The position numbers were made by a program, and so were the translations under genes. The notes beneath the pieces are model-generated. The model saw only the letters and a list, made by a program, of their open reading frames with translations, made no database searches and was not told the DNA's origin. This document shows, in pieces, positions 42,855 through 54,045 of a stretch of DNA of 64,000 nt (the first letter of the stretch is position 1; the number at the start of each line of letters is the position of its first letter). Origin of the DNA: Yponomeuta sedellus (taxonomy: Eukaryota > Arthropoda > Insecta > Lepidoptera > Yponomeutidae). The stretch covers positions 10,427,516-10,491,515 of the forward strand of contig OW203734.1 of NCBI GenBank assembly GCA_934045075.1. The letters run 5' to 3'.

Positions 42855-42960
42855 TATATACCTAATAAACGTCCCACTGTAGGGCCCAGGTTTTCTCTCA
42901 AAGAGAGAGAGATATAATATATTATATATATATATATATAGAGAGAGAGAGATATCTTCC
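42855..42960. repeat. Dispersed repeat fragment and (TA)n(GA)n microsatellite
   Basis: 42855-42915 has 'aacgtcccactgtagggccc'. 42905-42957 is TATA and GAGA repeats. Confidence 0.55.
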
Positions 42961-42995
42961 TTCACAGATTAAGAGATTTTATGAACTACGCTTTA

Positions 42996-43163
42996 TTATG
43001 TAACTATTCACGGATACGTATGTGTCCGAAAGCGCAATCTTTTCTTAGCTCCGCCGTGCATGATGAGTATCACATATATCCCATTTAAGTGGATATTGAG
43101 CCATATAATTGTACGACAAGTCCAGTAGATATGTCGTTTTTGCCCACAGATGTATAAGTGGAA
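42996..43163 (-). repeat. Dispersed repeat X, copy 2
   Basis: Reverse complement of the sequence at 21177-21395: 'ataactttccacttatacat', 'tatctactggacttgtcg', 'atggctcaatatccac', 'ggcggagctaag'. Confidence 0.55.
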
Positions 43164-44176
43164 AGTTATATAATTGATTATGTTGCGATGAAAATAAATG
43201 AAAAATCCTTTTCAAATAAACGATTACAGTTCAATGCCGTTTCAAGTCTAAGCACGAACAGTAATTAAACCTTCAAGGTGTCAATGGTATGAAAAAACAC
43301 GTCGATTACCCGACCGCGCGTCAGTCATTGTACTGTTATTCGTTAACAAGATCAAGGGGCAAGCATGATTTAATCATGATCATTTACTTATTTACTTATA
43401 TGTCACGGTAGTAGTACAGATGTTACCTAATAATATTAATGATTCAGGTTCTATAATTCACTCTGTAAGAACAGTGCAACTTTTCCGAGGTAATTATAAT
43501 TATAATGCAACTAACTATACAAATGTTATGAAACTATTTATTAACAGATGCGAGTATTTAAACTATTTATTTACAATCTCAATTATATTTAAAAATTGTT
43601 TTTTTAGTTTGATTTTTTTTTTTAATTATGAATAAACTTTACTAATGCACACAAAAAAATTAACAGTAAATTACATGGGAAATAACATATACAAATGCGA
43701 GCTTATTTCTGCACGAGATTTCTTCCAGCAAAAATTTAGAGAGTCTTATTTTATTTTTTATTTTTGTTTTACCCATTTTTCTTTTTAATTTTACAATACG
43801 CTCAAACGCTACAAAACGTTAGGTTTAAATGCTCGTTGTACGTTTGTTTTCAAGAAATGGCGAGTCTCTGAATTTTTTGGCATTTTGAGGTCTAGTAGGA
43901 AAGCGTTAAAGAGCTCATTGGACAGCCGGCTCGCATAAAGCCTAGTGAGAAGAAATAAAGACGCCCATTACAGTCCATCTTGCGAACTAACAGGAGGAGT
44001 TGGCACGATGCTCAGAAACCCATACTTTTCTGTTCCCGAACCGTAAAAGCTTTGTGGGCATCGTTTAATCGAATTTAAAGCGAAACTTCTTTGTTCGGAG
44101 TTGTAAAACTGAACCTCCACGATGGTCTGTTCACACTGGCGATTTGATCATGGTGACTAGCGCATATTTATGTGCA
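43164..44176. other. AT-rich non-coding stretch
   Basis: Nothing recognised. Confidence 0.4.
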
Positions 44177-44640
44177 TACTAGCAGTGCCCCGCAGTGTTA
44201 CCCGAGGTTTATCGATTTTCCCATGGGAATAAGACATTTTCACGCAGTAAAACGTAATCTACGTGGGACACTCAGAAAATTTTATGAAACTAAAAAACTA
44301 ACTTCTATGAAAAAAATTTTTTTATTAAATCTTTTCAAATCAATCAAAGAATGAGACAAGAAAATTTGAATAGGCGAAATTTGAAAATCGATCAGTAGTA
44401 TTTTTACTTTAAAATAATCGACGTTTTCAAAACAATTCCAAGTGGCCAGTGTCTGATACATAAAAACTTTTTTTCGAAAAACTTTCTGAGTGGCCTGGTA
44501 TGTGTTAATGCAGGGTGTCAACTACCTTCATACCAAATTCTATTAAAATCGCTCAGGCCGTTTAAACGTGAATAAGTAACAAACCTACACACTCACAAAC
44601 TTTCGCCTTTATAATATTAGTGCGATGTGATGTAATGTGA
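44177..44640 (-). mobile_element. Helitron-like element split by a mariner derivative
   Basis: Left end ACTAGCAGTGCCCCGCAGTG (CTAGT reversed), right end 'ctttcgcctttataatattagtgcga'. The two halves match 24112-24605 and join across the insertion at 44260-44500. Confidence 0.65.
44260..44500 (-). mobile_element. Deletion derivative of the 49.3-kb mariner
   Basis: TA at both ends (44260-44261, 44499-44500). On the minus strand it reads from the left end CCAGGCCACTCAGAAAGTTT through the 5' UTR to 'cttgtctcattc', then jumps to 'tttga..gatttgaaaagatttaataaa' and the right end 'ctgagtgtcccacg'. The longer copy has CATTC just before the transposase start and TTCTTTGAAAAGATTT at its end. So almost the whole transposase is missing at a junction with TTC microhomology. 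Non-autonomous. Confidence 0.8.
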
Positions 44641-44685
44641 TAGTGTGATATTGCTGTTGTGTTCATTACGTGTTCCTGGTTATCC

Positions 44686-44775
44686 CCTTTATAACAGTGA
44701 TGTCTTTGCCTGGTTAACATATCACAGTAGTTTGGGACCAGGAGAAGTTATTGAGTTATGTGAAAGTTATTAACG
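44686..44775 (+). repeat. SINE-C fragment
   Basis: 'tgatgtctttgcctggttaa' and 'agtttgggaccaggagaagtta'. Confidence 0.45.
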
Positions 44776-45061
44776 TTATCTAGGTTTCCTCTTTAATTCT
44801 TTAGAAGTCACTAATAGCAATTAACTATACAATTGCTATTAGCTATAAGGCTGCCAATTATATCTTATCTTTTGTAACTGCTGTTTCTGTAAATATTGTT
44901 CTGGTATACAATACAAATACAAATATATATATTTATATTTATTTTCTCCAGTAGCTACACAATGCACTTAAAATTAGTTAGTAATAATGAACACTTTGAT
45001 CAGTTATAAGAACTTGGTATTTGTAGTTAAGTACATGACACCCTTAAAGGGCACTGCAATA

Positions 45062-45224
45062 TAGTTGGTCTTATAACAGATCTTAGCGTTACATAATTTT
45101 TTTCTGTATTATTTAGATACAGACTTTGCAGCCCTTACAGTATATACTTTTAATCTTATGACAGATCTTAGCATTGCATTAATTTGTTATTATTATTTAG
45201 ATATAGACTTTACAGCCATTACAG
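45062..45224. repeat. Local tandem duplication
   Basis: 'acagatcttagc(g/a)tt(a/g)cat', 'atttagata(c/t)agactttgcagcc' occurs at 45075-45140 and 45160-45222, a spacing of about 85 bp. Confidence 0.55.
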
Positions 45225-45415
45225 CGTCGCGACTAAGTCTCACGATAAAATCCCCAGTGTGAAAGCAGACTACTACCCTCTTCACTTATCGGACACGTAC
45301 AAACATGTCAGCGAGAAAATTAACACTTTTCATCTCGAAACTGCCAAGTTTACGTCTGACGAGGTTTCTTAAAATGTTTATTTCATTACGTGCAACCGGC
45401 GTGCGTGCTGCTAGA

Positions 45416-45615
45416 CGGAGTTTACACGTTCAGTCTGGCATCAGTCAATTCCATCAGTCTGGTTAGACTGACGGCAGAATGATTGTCTATTCAGTGGACC
45501 GATGGACCAGACTGACGAACATTCAAATATTTTGGTGCTTCATCAGTCTGGCATCAGTCCGAGCTTGATCAAGGTCACGCACTGAACTGACGCCAGACTG
45601 AACCTATAAACTCCG
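45416..45615. mobile_element. 200-bp MITE with about 32-bp inverted ends
   Basis: CGGAGTTTACACGTTCAGTC + TGGCATCAGTC at 45416-45446 against the reverse complement of 45584-45615 with about four mismatches. More copies of 'atcagtctgg' lie inside. Target duplication not evident. Confidence 0.65.
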
Positions 45616-45727
45616 ACTAACGACTCATGAGCAAGGGGCAGACATTCGTCTCTGCTTACCCCTCCGGGATATGGGCCTGAGTTTATGTAATGTATGTTTA
45701 CTTAATTTCACTAACTTTATATATTTC

Positions 45728-46105
45728 GATCGATCGATATCAACCCTTTGTATGTCCCCACTGCGGGGGCACGGGTTTCTTCCTGCATCGCAGGAAGATT
45801 AGGCCATATTCCACCACGGGGGCCAAGTCCGGGTTGGTGGAGGATTGTAAGACAGTGGCGAGCCTTACTGTCAGAAGTTATCAAGCCACCCATAAGGCCT
45901 CTGACATGACTTAACGACTGCCATTACATGACAGCCGACACCAACGGCTTAGCGTGCCTTGCAAAGCACGGAAGCGCTCGGACAAAATGCTACTAGCAGT
46001 AGTCACGGGACGGTCACCCATCCTCCACCTGACCGCGCCAGTTGTTGCTTAACTCAAGTAATTGCTTCCAATCACTCGGTTCGGCTAGGCCACGAGCGCT
46101 TCAGG
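45728..46105 (-). mobile_element. 5S-headed SINE, full length
   Basis: Minus-strand copy of about 378 bp. Head: GCGCTCGTGGCCTAGCCGAA, TTAAGCAACAACTGGCGCGG, GGATGGGTGACCGTCCCGTG. Tail: 'ccccgcagtggggacatac' and 'gggttgatatcgatcgatcg'. It has the best kept box C together with 35112-35492. Confidence 0.8.
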
Positions 46106-47424
46106 TTTTATTCACTTAACAGAAATACACAGTAATGCAATAAACAATTACTTAATAGTTTCTACATGCAGCAAATGATGGGTTTAACTATGTAGTTTTG
46201 ATAAATATTTTATTTGAATGCCTTAATTTATAATTTTGTGTTTGCGTAGCAATACCTAACGCTGAGCGTAAAGTAAAGATCGTGAAGAGATCTAGAGTCT
46301 CTCAGGAATTTACATATCTTAGTGCTTGTCACGTGGGTTCAGCAAAAACCCATTCAGATTAGGACGAAATTTAATTGGCCACGACCTAGAAATTTCACAA
46401 TAATGGTTTCAAAGATCCTTAAGACTCTAAAACTAATATAACTTACCATAAATTGATTAAAGTGCAAAACAGAGCGTGGTTAAATAAATTTTAAAATCCT
46501 CCTCGTCTCAAGATGTCGGTACAGTCAAGATACAAAGTAGGTGTAAGTCTTTATACTTTGACTTTATATATATTTATACACTGAAAACAATGCAACATTA
46601 CAACATCATTAGTTTGCCAAACTGCTAATGCAGTTTATCGGCAAGCTCTTGGTAACAGTTCTTTGTAACTTACTAAATTAACATTACCTTCTACACAACT
46701 AAAATCATCAATAATATTTTATGCCTACAAACTACTTAACACAAAACGCTTAAGCATACTTTTAAATTGTGCTTTTCTGAGGTGCTTATTACATAATTCC
46801 TCTGGGAGGTTTTTGTAAATTGCTATTCGACAGAAATATATTATTTAGTATCCTACGGCAATCTGATTTTGGGAAGATATATTTGATTACAACCTGTCTT
46901 AAGTTTCTTAACCATAATACACAAGTTCACTATAAGAGGTCGAGGGTTAGATTCCCGCTTGAGTCTCTGAAAATTGATTTGTATTTAAAATACCGCAGCT
47001 ACGATAGCTCAAGGATACCTATTTAGGTCTAGGACAATGTTAATGTTGTGTGGAAGTTGTAGTTGGTTGCTCATAGTATACCTAAAGCTATTACTAAACA
47101 GCAGTGTTAGATCTCAGTAATATGAACCGTTGCCTAAAAATTAAATGTTTTAAATGTTTGAATATCCGGGTTTGGATGGGGATCTAAACCCGGATCAACA
47201 TACTTAGTCTCCAGGTCGTCATCATCATCGTTATCCGCCTGCCGCTGCCGACTGACGGTATGGGCTCTTCTATTTTGTTTTCGTGCTGTACAGTTTATTT
47301 ATTTTTTACCTGTGTTTTTTTTTGCTTTCTGTGTTATTTTTTTGTAGTGGTTTTCTGTATGTGTTTTTGGCTTTGTTTTGAGTATTGTGTCGTCAAGTAA
47401 ATGCATTTTCTTTCTTTCTTCCCT
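46106..47424. other. Non-coding stretch
   Basis: No gene recognised. A 68-codon + frame at 46820-47026 has no motif. 47220-47420 is pyrimidine-rich. Confidence 0.4.
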
Positions 47425-47560
47425 TCAAATGCCCTCTCTCACGGTCTCTTGCCAGCCGGATCCACAGACCTCCCACCAACTCAACGCACCATCCGACCGT
47501 CGGACCACTTGTCTGCCCACTGACCGTCTTCCTGTTTTCGGCCGCCGCTCACTCAGTCCT
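47425..47560 (-). pseudogene. RTE-like LINE C-terminal scrap
   Basis: On the minus strand RRPKTGRRSVGRQVVRRSDG and GSGWQETVRE follow the RxGRRSVGRPxxRWxDDL...SGW pattern of insect LINE polymerase ends. Only about 40 codons remain. Confidence 0.45.
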
Positions 47561-47629
47561 AAGTCACGTGCATATGTGTATGTGTTGTAGCAATATTGTT
47601 TACTTGTTATTGTTATAATATATTGACTA

Positions 47630-47870
47630 ACTCGTTGGCTTAGCGGTATCACGTCCGATTACCATGCCGTAGTATAAATGGCCTCAGTCTAGGCGTATTT
47701 CCATATTTGTGATGTCCTTGCCTGGTTACTGTAGCACAGGGTATCCTAGTTTGGGACCAGGATGAGTAATTGTGTTGTGCGGAAGTCGTTAGTATTATTA
47801 AAGAAAGATGGATAGATGGATAGAGAACACTTTATTGTACATAAAATGGAAATTACACAGATATTTTTTA
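47630..47870 (+). mobile_element. SINE-C with tRNA-like head, and a LINE tail
   Basis: 47630-47680 has CGTTGGCTTAGCGGTATCAC, a box A-like tRNA start. The body 'tttgtgatgtccttgcctgg', 'gtagcacagggtatcctagt' and 'gggaccagga' runs to about 47800. 47806-47870 is the opposite-strand LINE tail with GATG repeats and 'acactttattgtacat'. Confidence 0.55.
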
Positions 47871-48129
47871 ACCTAAGAGTACAGACGGCGGCTTATCACT
47901 TACTATTATCTCACTATCGGCTAAGGAAAGTCTTTAGGAATTATTCAGATGCTTGATAAGGTGCAACAAGTTCTGTCATAATTCCGACGTTTACGATAGC
48001 AACTATACCTGAGCCAAATTCGATAGCGAATGGCGATATACAAACCGTTGCTAGGCAACGACTTGTTTACACCTTAAAGGCAGATGTTAACAACCTTTTC
48101 TAGAAATCGTTTTCATACAAATAATAATC
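47871..48129. other. Non-coding stretch
   Basis: Nothing recognised. Confidence 0.35.
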
Positions 48130-48360
48130 GTTCCTCCTACTAATGTAAAATGCTTATTTATGTTTATGATTTTATTGTGAAAGGCTTAACCGATTTGAAT
48201 ATTCAAATCGGGACATATGACAACACTGAAATATGAAATTTGAAACACAGATTTAACAAAAACTACGCGAGCCATGCCGCATGATTTTCCTAATAGAATT
48301 AAGCGCGTTTTAGCAAAAAACATACACACTCTTCAACTTTATAATATTAATAAGTACCTA
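48130..48360 (+). mobile_element. Helitron fragment
   Basis: 'ttcctcctactaatgtaaaa', 'ttgtgaaaggcttaaccgatttgaat' and 'aacatacacactcttcaactttataatatta' are Helitron-type sequences. Confidence 0.4.
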
Positions 48361-48429
48361 TAGATGCTACTATGAAAATGAGTAGATTGGGACGTACTGC
48401 AAATATTGCAATAAAAGAAAGTTCTTTGT

Positions 48430-48795
48430 ATATATTTTTATTCATATATTCACACTAATCATCACTGTCACTGGCCAAAGAGGAGGATGAATTTGTGTCT
48501 CCGGAGACTTAAATTATAAATTCATCAATGACATTATCCATTACACCATCAAATTCGGCGTTTTCTTCTTTTCTTTAATTAAGTGTTCAACACAACGTTG
48601 CCATGCTGATGGAGTAATTTTACTTATTGCCTCACCTAACAGGACCTTTATTTAGTTCAGCCATTTAAAAAGTTTTATTTTTGTCAGCAACATGGCCTGT
48701 TACTTGCCCCCATATGATTTCTATCGGATTTAATTCACAATGATATGGGGGCAATCTATATTTTTGCTTGTGCCATTTTGTCACACATATATGCT
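48430..48795 (-). pseudogene. DDE-type transposase C-terminal remnant
   Basis: On the minus strand from about 48790: KWHKQKYRLPPYHCELNPIE, then IIWGQVTGHVADKNKTF and a stop. PYHCELNPIE-W--VK is the third catalytic (Glu) motif of a DDE_3/Tc1-mariner-like transposase family common in insects. After several stops, the sequence still encodes a region like EFDGVMDNVIDEFII and an acidic Ser/Asp tail near 48450-48500. No inverted ends identified. Confidence 0.6.
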
Positions 48796-48799
48796 ATAT

Positions 48800-49260
48800 A
48801 CTTATGCCATATACACGTATTGACAAACGACTAAACTTCACTTGTTGACATAAACTAAATTTCCCAAAATGTTTGTCACACCTGAATTTCTTCCATGTTT
48901 CTTTTTCTGTAGGGCTGTCGCGTAAAATTAATGTCGAATTTTTTATAGTTTTTCGAAATAACAAGGTAATATGAATGTTATTTGAGTGATTCTAGTTAAA
49001 TATGCTGCAATAGAAATTGTTAATAAATAGTTAGCAAGTAAAAGGCTATAATCATGTAAACAATAGAAGATTTGTAAAACGTGAGTTGTGATAACCCTAA
49101 ATTGGTTTGTTTACCTCTATTCTTTATCGAGTTTGGCAGAACTGTAGTGTGGAGTTTGAGAGTTAGGATTAGCTCGCATTGCGAGTATTAAGAATAGCCG
49201 CGATTTTTTTTCTGACGCATTACAAATGGCGCACTGGTTTGGTTGGAAAATTACTTTCGT
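48800..49260. other. Non-coding stretch
   Basis: Upstream parts of the transposase at 48430-48795 may lie here, but are beyond recognition. Confidence 0.35.
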
Positions 49261-49274
49261 ATATTACGTATGTA

Positions 49275-50541
49275 CCAGGCCACTCAGAAAGTTTTTCGAA
49301 AAAAAGTATTTATGTATATAAGACACTGGCCACTTGTAATTGTTTTAAAAACGTCGATTATTTAAAAGTAAAAATACTAATGTTCGATTTTCAAATTTCC
49401 CTCCGCATTTTTTGAGAGCCAATTCAAATTTTCTTGTCTCATTCAAAAATGGATCTGCATCGAGAACATTTTCGTGCTATGATTTTTTACGATTTCAAAT
49501 GTGGCTTAAAACCTAGTGAGTCATTTGATCGACTTCGAATTGCTTTTATGGATGAAGGATCTTCAAAAGCAACCATCTACCGCTCAGCTGGTATAGCGAG
49601 TTCAAACGCGGTCGTCTTACATTGGGGTACGAACAAAGGAGTGGTCGTCCTATGACGGCTGTCACCGAAGAAAGTGTGCTGGCAGTAAAAAAAATAATTC
49701 AAGGACAAAGAGATTCAGCATACACTGCAGATTGGTTCAGGAAGTGTTCACAAGATTTTGCACGAGCACCTTTGCGTAAGGAGAATAGTTTCCCGCTGGG
49801 TGCCGCACAACCTCACCGAAGCTCAGAAGCAGGCCCGTGTGGATTGGTGCCGTGATATGTTACAGAAATTTGATGCTGGCTCGTCACGGCGCGTTTACGA
49901 CATTGTGACAGGTGACGAATCCTGGATTTATCAATATGATCCAGAAACAAAGCGTCAGTCGACAGTTTGACTGTTTCAAAATAAACCAACGCCTACGTAA
50001 GTGAAGCAATCGAGGAGCGCAGGAAAAATTTTGATCGCTAGTTTCTTCACTTTGACGGGGTACCTAATTTCAATTCCACTTCGAGACCAAAGCAGCAATA
50101 ACGCTAAATGGTAAGTATAGCACAACATGCCTGCCAGAAGTTTTTTCTGAATTGAGCAACAAGCGACCGAACACCGGGCTCCGCGGGGTCCTTCTTCACC
50201 ACGACAACGCGCCCGCGCACTCTGCGATCAAGATCAGTCAGAGTCTTGGGACACTCTCCTTACAGTCCTGATTTGGCTCCGTGTGACTTCTTTTTGGTCC
50301 CTAAGATTAAAAATCAGCTCAAAGGGATACAGTTTCCATCGCCGGAAGACGCGCAAGCAGCATTTGAGAAGGCCGTGGAAGAGGTGTCTGCGGAGGACTG
50401 GAAAAAATGTTTTGAAAATTGGTTCAGTCGCATGAAACTTTGTATAGAGGCTGGTGGAGAGTTCTTTGAAAAGATTTAATAAAAATATTTTTTCACGGAA
50501 GTTAGTTTTTTAGTTTCTCAAAACTTTCTGAGTGTCCCACG
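49275..50541 (+). mobile_element. mariner element, second family
   Basis: TA target sites at 49273-49274 and 50542-50543 flank 1,267 bp. Ends share CACTCAGAAAGTTTT (left CCAGGC-, right reversed CGTGGGA-). The first 165 bp is 5' UTR, also kept in the deletion derivative at 44260-44500. Confidence 0.85.
49449..50479 (+). pseudogene. mariner transposase, second family, broken
   Basis: Starts MDLHREHFRAMIFYDFKCGL. Frame changes near 49600 and 49740 interrupt the helix-turn-helix region. The first catalytic Asp is in TGDESWIYQYDPETK (49910). The second is in HHDNAPAHS (about 50200). The third is in SPDLAPCDF (about 50270). Between the last two, only 82 bp separate the Asp codons, where DD34D needs 105, so at least 23 bp are lost and the frame is shifted. 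The C-terminal 78 codons (to the TAA at 50477) are intact. Confidence 0.85.
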
Positions 50542-50869
50542 TATATAATATTTTTTTGCAAGTGCGTACATTTGTGTACATTTTCCATACTTCACAGGTT
50601 TTTTCAGATGAAATCCGGCGGTGAAAAATTGTAATGCGTGCTAAGGCTTAATGGGGAATCGTTCAGGATTTGGTGCGCGAAATATACAAGCTGGTTTCCT
50701 CAAGATATTTTCCTGGTGTATTTGGACTTGTTAGATTAGGCTAAGATGTTTACATAATAATATATCAGCGCCTGAATTAATCTGTCGGAGACAAGACTAG
50801 CTATACGGAGGATGTATTGTACGTAGTCCTATATTATCTAAAGTAAATCCCTGTTGGCATTTGCTTTAT

Positions 50870-51150
50870 TTATATTTAAAAACCTATTTACAGGCTATTT
50901 ACAGGCTAAAAGTTCCACTCATGCCGGGATTCGAACCCGCAACCTCTGGCTATCCGTGCCAGCGCTCTTTCCAACTGAGTTAATGGGCGACTCACCGGCA
51001 TCAGTGTTTCGAACCTCTTTACTATATTCTCTGTATTACGTACAGCCCCGAGTACCTACTTTGCGGTTAGGTTTTACTTCGGAATGATATCGCTGTACTC
51101 ACATGTCTATATATTTTTTTAATGCACTAACCCGTGCTAAGGACATTTAT
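50870..51150 (-). repeat. tRNA-like 308-bp family, single copy
   Basis: Runs from 'aaaaacctatttacaggct' (with an 11-bp duplication) to 'taatgcactaacccgtgctaaggac'. tRNA-like segment 50923-50990. The body is shortened by about 30 bp near 51040. Confidence 0.7.
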
Positions 51151-53050
51151 ATTGTTTTGAAGTCCATTTCAGCCTTTTAAACTAAAGTGCCCTAAAGTGA
51201 ACCACACTCTTATCTTGGTTTTTGCATTTGCTTTTTCTTATTCTCGTCTATCCTCAATAATTTGCTATTATATGTAAGTGCTGTAGAATTACTATAGATA
51301 TTTAGTTGTCTCGTGACAAGCCCTTCTAAGATCCTCCGTCCACTTTGCTTGCGACGCAATTTTTGTTTCTTTATATATTTTAGTGCTAAGCACGATTTCG
51401 CTATCAGACTCTATAACGCGACCAATTCCTGAGCGATTCCGATCGTCCAACTGTCAAATTATTATGGAATTCAACGTGTAGACGATGGAATCGCACAAAA
51501 ATTGATGCGCATGATCATAGATCGATCAATCGAGAGAATCAAATGTTTGTAACGCTGTAAAGCACGGCACAGTCATGCATGCTAAATGTCTCATGTTTTT
51601 GTCTGATGTTTTAAAGAGTGCTCAATAAATACCTAAATAACGACAATAGATTATATCCTGTGGAAATTATATATTTATTTAAAATAAAGTAATGTGAACC
51701 AGGTTCAACTGCTGCTGCTTTAACCAAAGGAATAGAGCGAGGGATCCTTCATTTCCGCTTGAAGTAAAAAAAGGATACTTCTCGCTACAGCTCAGTGTAC
51801 GGCGCGGCGTTCGGAGCGGCGGCGGCTGTTGCGGCTTTGTACTCAAAGGAGGAGTCTTTCAAAACAAGAAATTATTCATTAGCGGCAACCACAGCCCCCG
51901 CGCGATATGGCGTCGCCCTTCGCTAACTTGATTGCAAAAAATATGTTTACCGACCTCATTGTAATTTTCAGAGCGTATCGGTCGAAGGCTTGCCTAGAAT
52001 CTGAGCGGCGTTATAAACTTATAATTCATAGATTACTATGACAAAATCGCTGTACATTGCCGAGTCTCCCTACTTGTTAATCTTGGGGTCAATCGAGTTC
52101 ACAATGTACATCGGATTGTCATAGTAAACCGTGAATTGTAGTTCTATGAAACAGGGCCCAGGATCAACTTTGGTATGTACCCTCTCCGACTAGCGAAGGT
52201 TGGCAATCAATTCATATAACTCACATGCACGTTACAAGCACGTACTAAAATTGAAACCACTTATTTCCATTACACATTCTCTGTTCGATCAGTGCACTTT
52301 CGACTACAAACGCTTGTTTTTTATTCTCTAGCATTTTTCTGAATCAATTTCGTCCGTAGTATATAGTTTTCAATAAGTTCTTTATTGTTGCTCTCGGTGT
52401 CATGATTTTATGTATGATTTTCAGTTTTCTGCTCAATAATATAACATGTAAGTATGTTGCTTAAATTGACAATGAAATAATTGAGAGTTTCGTGACGTTT
52501 TAAATAAAAAATCTGAGTCTGATTGTATTTTAACGACTCGCGATGCTGATACATAGTTATGTATTCTTCTTATACAGGCTATATTATTTCACTGCTGGAC
52601 ATAGCCCTCCTCTAATGAGCGCATAATGAGTTATGTACGGTCGCGGTCTAAAAATGTTTATCAGTTTTCAAATTAGATTCTTTACAACACTGTGTGCAGT
52701 AAAGTCTAAAATGCTATATCTAGGTACGTATTACTTTTTAATAGTTGTAGCATCGATTCTAACAAAAAGAGTATTCATGACGTTTTGATGATGAAACTCT
52801 TGTCTTTATATAAAAGTTGACATAATTGAATTTTTTACAATGACATTTACGGACATTTATCAAAAATACTATAGAAATTGATTGTAAAACCATGGCAACC
52901 TCGCTTGGGTTAATCTCTGTTGCTTCTTCTATGCTCTATGCCTAATCTACGCTCTATGCCTAATCAAATCACATAATATCATCGACCATGTGGCATAGAT
53001 TTGTGCATGCAATTACCAACCTTAAGGTGGTAGACATTTTCAGACCGCGA
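51151..53050. other. Non-coding stretch, GC-rich at 51770-51960
   Basis: No gene recognised. 51790-51840 is a CpG-rich block ('cggcgcggcgttcggagcgg'), followed by 'ttcattagcgg' and 'tcgctaacttgattgc' as at 22375-22425. 52565-52625 is a SINE-D fragment. 52925-52965 has a doubled 'ctctatgcctaatc'. Confidence 0.4.
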
Positions 53051-53054
53051 GTAT

Positions 53055-53110
53055 ACTAAACGGGTCTAATCGCGATTATTTATTAGGCAAAACATAATTG
53101 CGTAGCCGAA
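53055..53110 (+). repeat. Dispersed repeat ('actaaacgggtctaatcgcg')
   Basis: Also at 27920 and 41625 and, reversed, near 30400-30440. Confidence 0.5.
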
Positions 53111-53547
53111 ACGGTGAGACTTAAGGTATTTTGATGGAAAAACCGTGGTTAGTCTGGTTTGATTCTGATAAATCAGGCAATTAAGGTTTTTAATACGAAC
53201 GTCAGTGTACACTCCAAAAAAATATCAAAAAACTGATACAATACCATTATGTTGCTACAGAAGTACTTGCACCTAATCGTAACCTTCTTATCAACTTACG
53301 AGACTTATGTAGAGTCAATGACAAAATTAATCAAAATAAAATATTTTTGTGTTATGTTTTAAAAGTATTATTTATATGTTTTGTTAAAATTTATTATAAG
53401 ACCACAATAAACTAAAAGGCTACCAAGAGGCAGTTCAAATAATTTGTGATTACATAATTCCCTTTACCACACACTGTTTAAACTGCCTCTGAAGACTGTT
53501 TTAAGTTATCGTGTTTTTACAAAGAAGTCCGCTTTTTTTTGTTTTAG

Positions 53548-53631
53548 CTGTCGATTGTGATCATGACGTGCAATGGCCTTGTCAATGGAATAACGGCACC
53601 ATTCCGTACGTTTTCGATATGTTCTATACGA
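53548..53631 (+). CDS. Astacin-like metalloprotease, exon A (start of catalytic domain)
   Basis: Secreted zinc metalloproteases of the astacin family (M12A) begin their mature domain with a W...NG.IPY.(I/F) strand. This 84-bp exon reads VDCDHDVQWPCQWNNGTIPY then VFDMFYT, a close fit. It is bordered by 'ctttttttttgttttag' (strong acceptor) and ACGA|GTAAGA (good donor). It enters and leaves in phase 1. The split codon A|GC makes Ser with the next exon at 54934, and the joined frame continues the astacin fold, which is why I trust the borders. Upstream exons (signal peptide, pro-region) are not certain; see 4823-4917 and 38190-38310. No other exon with this frame was found within the preceding 15 kb by eye. 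Confidence 0.75.
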
Positions 53632-53752
53632 GTAAGATTTTTTGTACTCAATACGTCTCTTTTTGTTTACTACTTCGTACTCTCGTCGAACCATGTTAGT
53701 AATTGTAGTAAGTGTATTCTTTCACTAAACTGACAAGTCGGTTGGCTGAGTG

Positions 53753-54042
53753 CTTAGTGCGAGTTTGACAGATCCAATCGAATAACTTTACTACCGCGTT
53801 AATCGAGCATTGAGTAGTGAGTATGAGTAAGTTAACCGTTCAAACTGGCAAAACGCAGTACAACTCGCACTCGCGTTGATTAGTTTTTTGGCTAGTAAAC
53901 GTGTTCACTTCTCAACGTAAACCACTACAACTCGCACTCAGCAATTTTAATTTCCATACTTGTCGCTAGGTGGCGCTTCCTCGATGCCATAAAATATGAG
54001 TTTACGTTAACGCGATCGAGTAGTTAAAAAACTCGCACTAAG
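53753..54042. mobile_element. 290-bp MITE in intron of the astacin-like gene
   Basis: CTTAGTGCGAGTTT (53753-53766) and its exact reverse complement (54029-54042). Inside, 'cgcttcctcgatgccataaaatatgagtttacgttaacgcgatcgagtag' is a stretch I know from insect MITEs of this type. Confidence 0.65.
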
Positions 54043-54045
54043 GAC

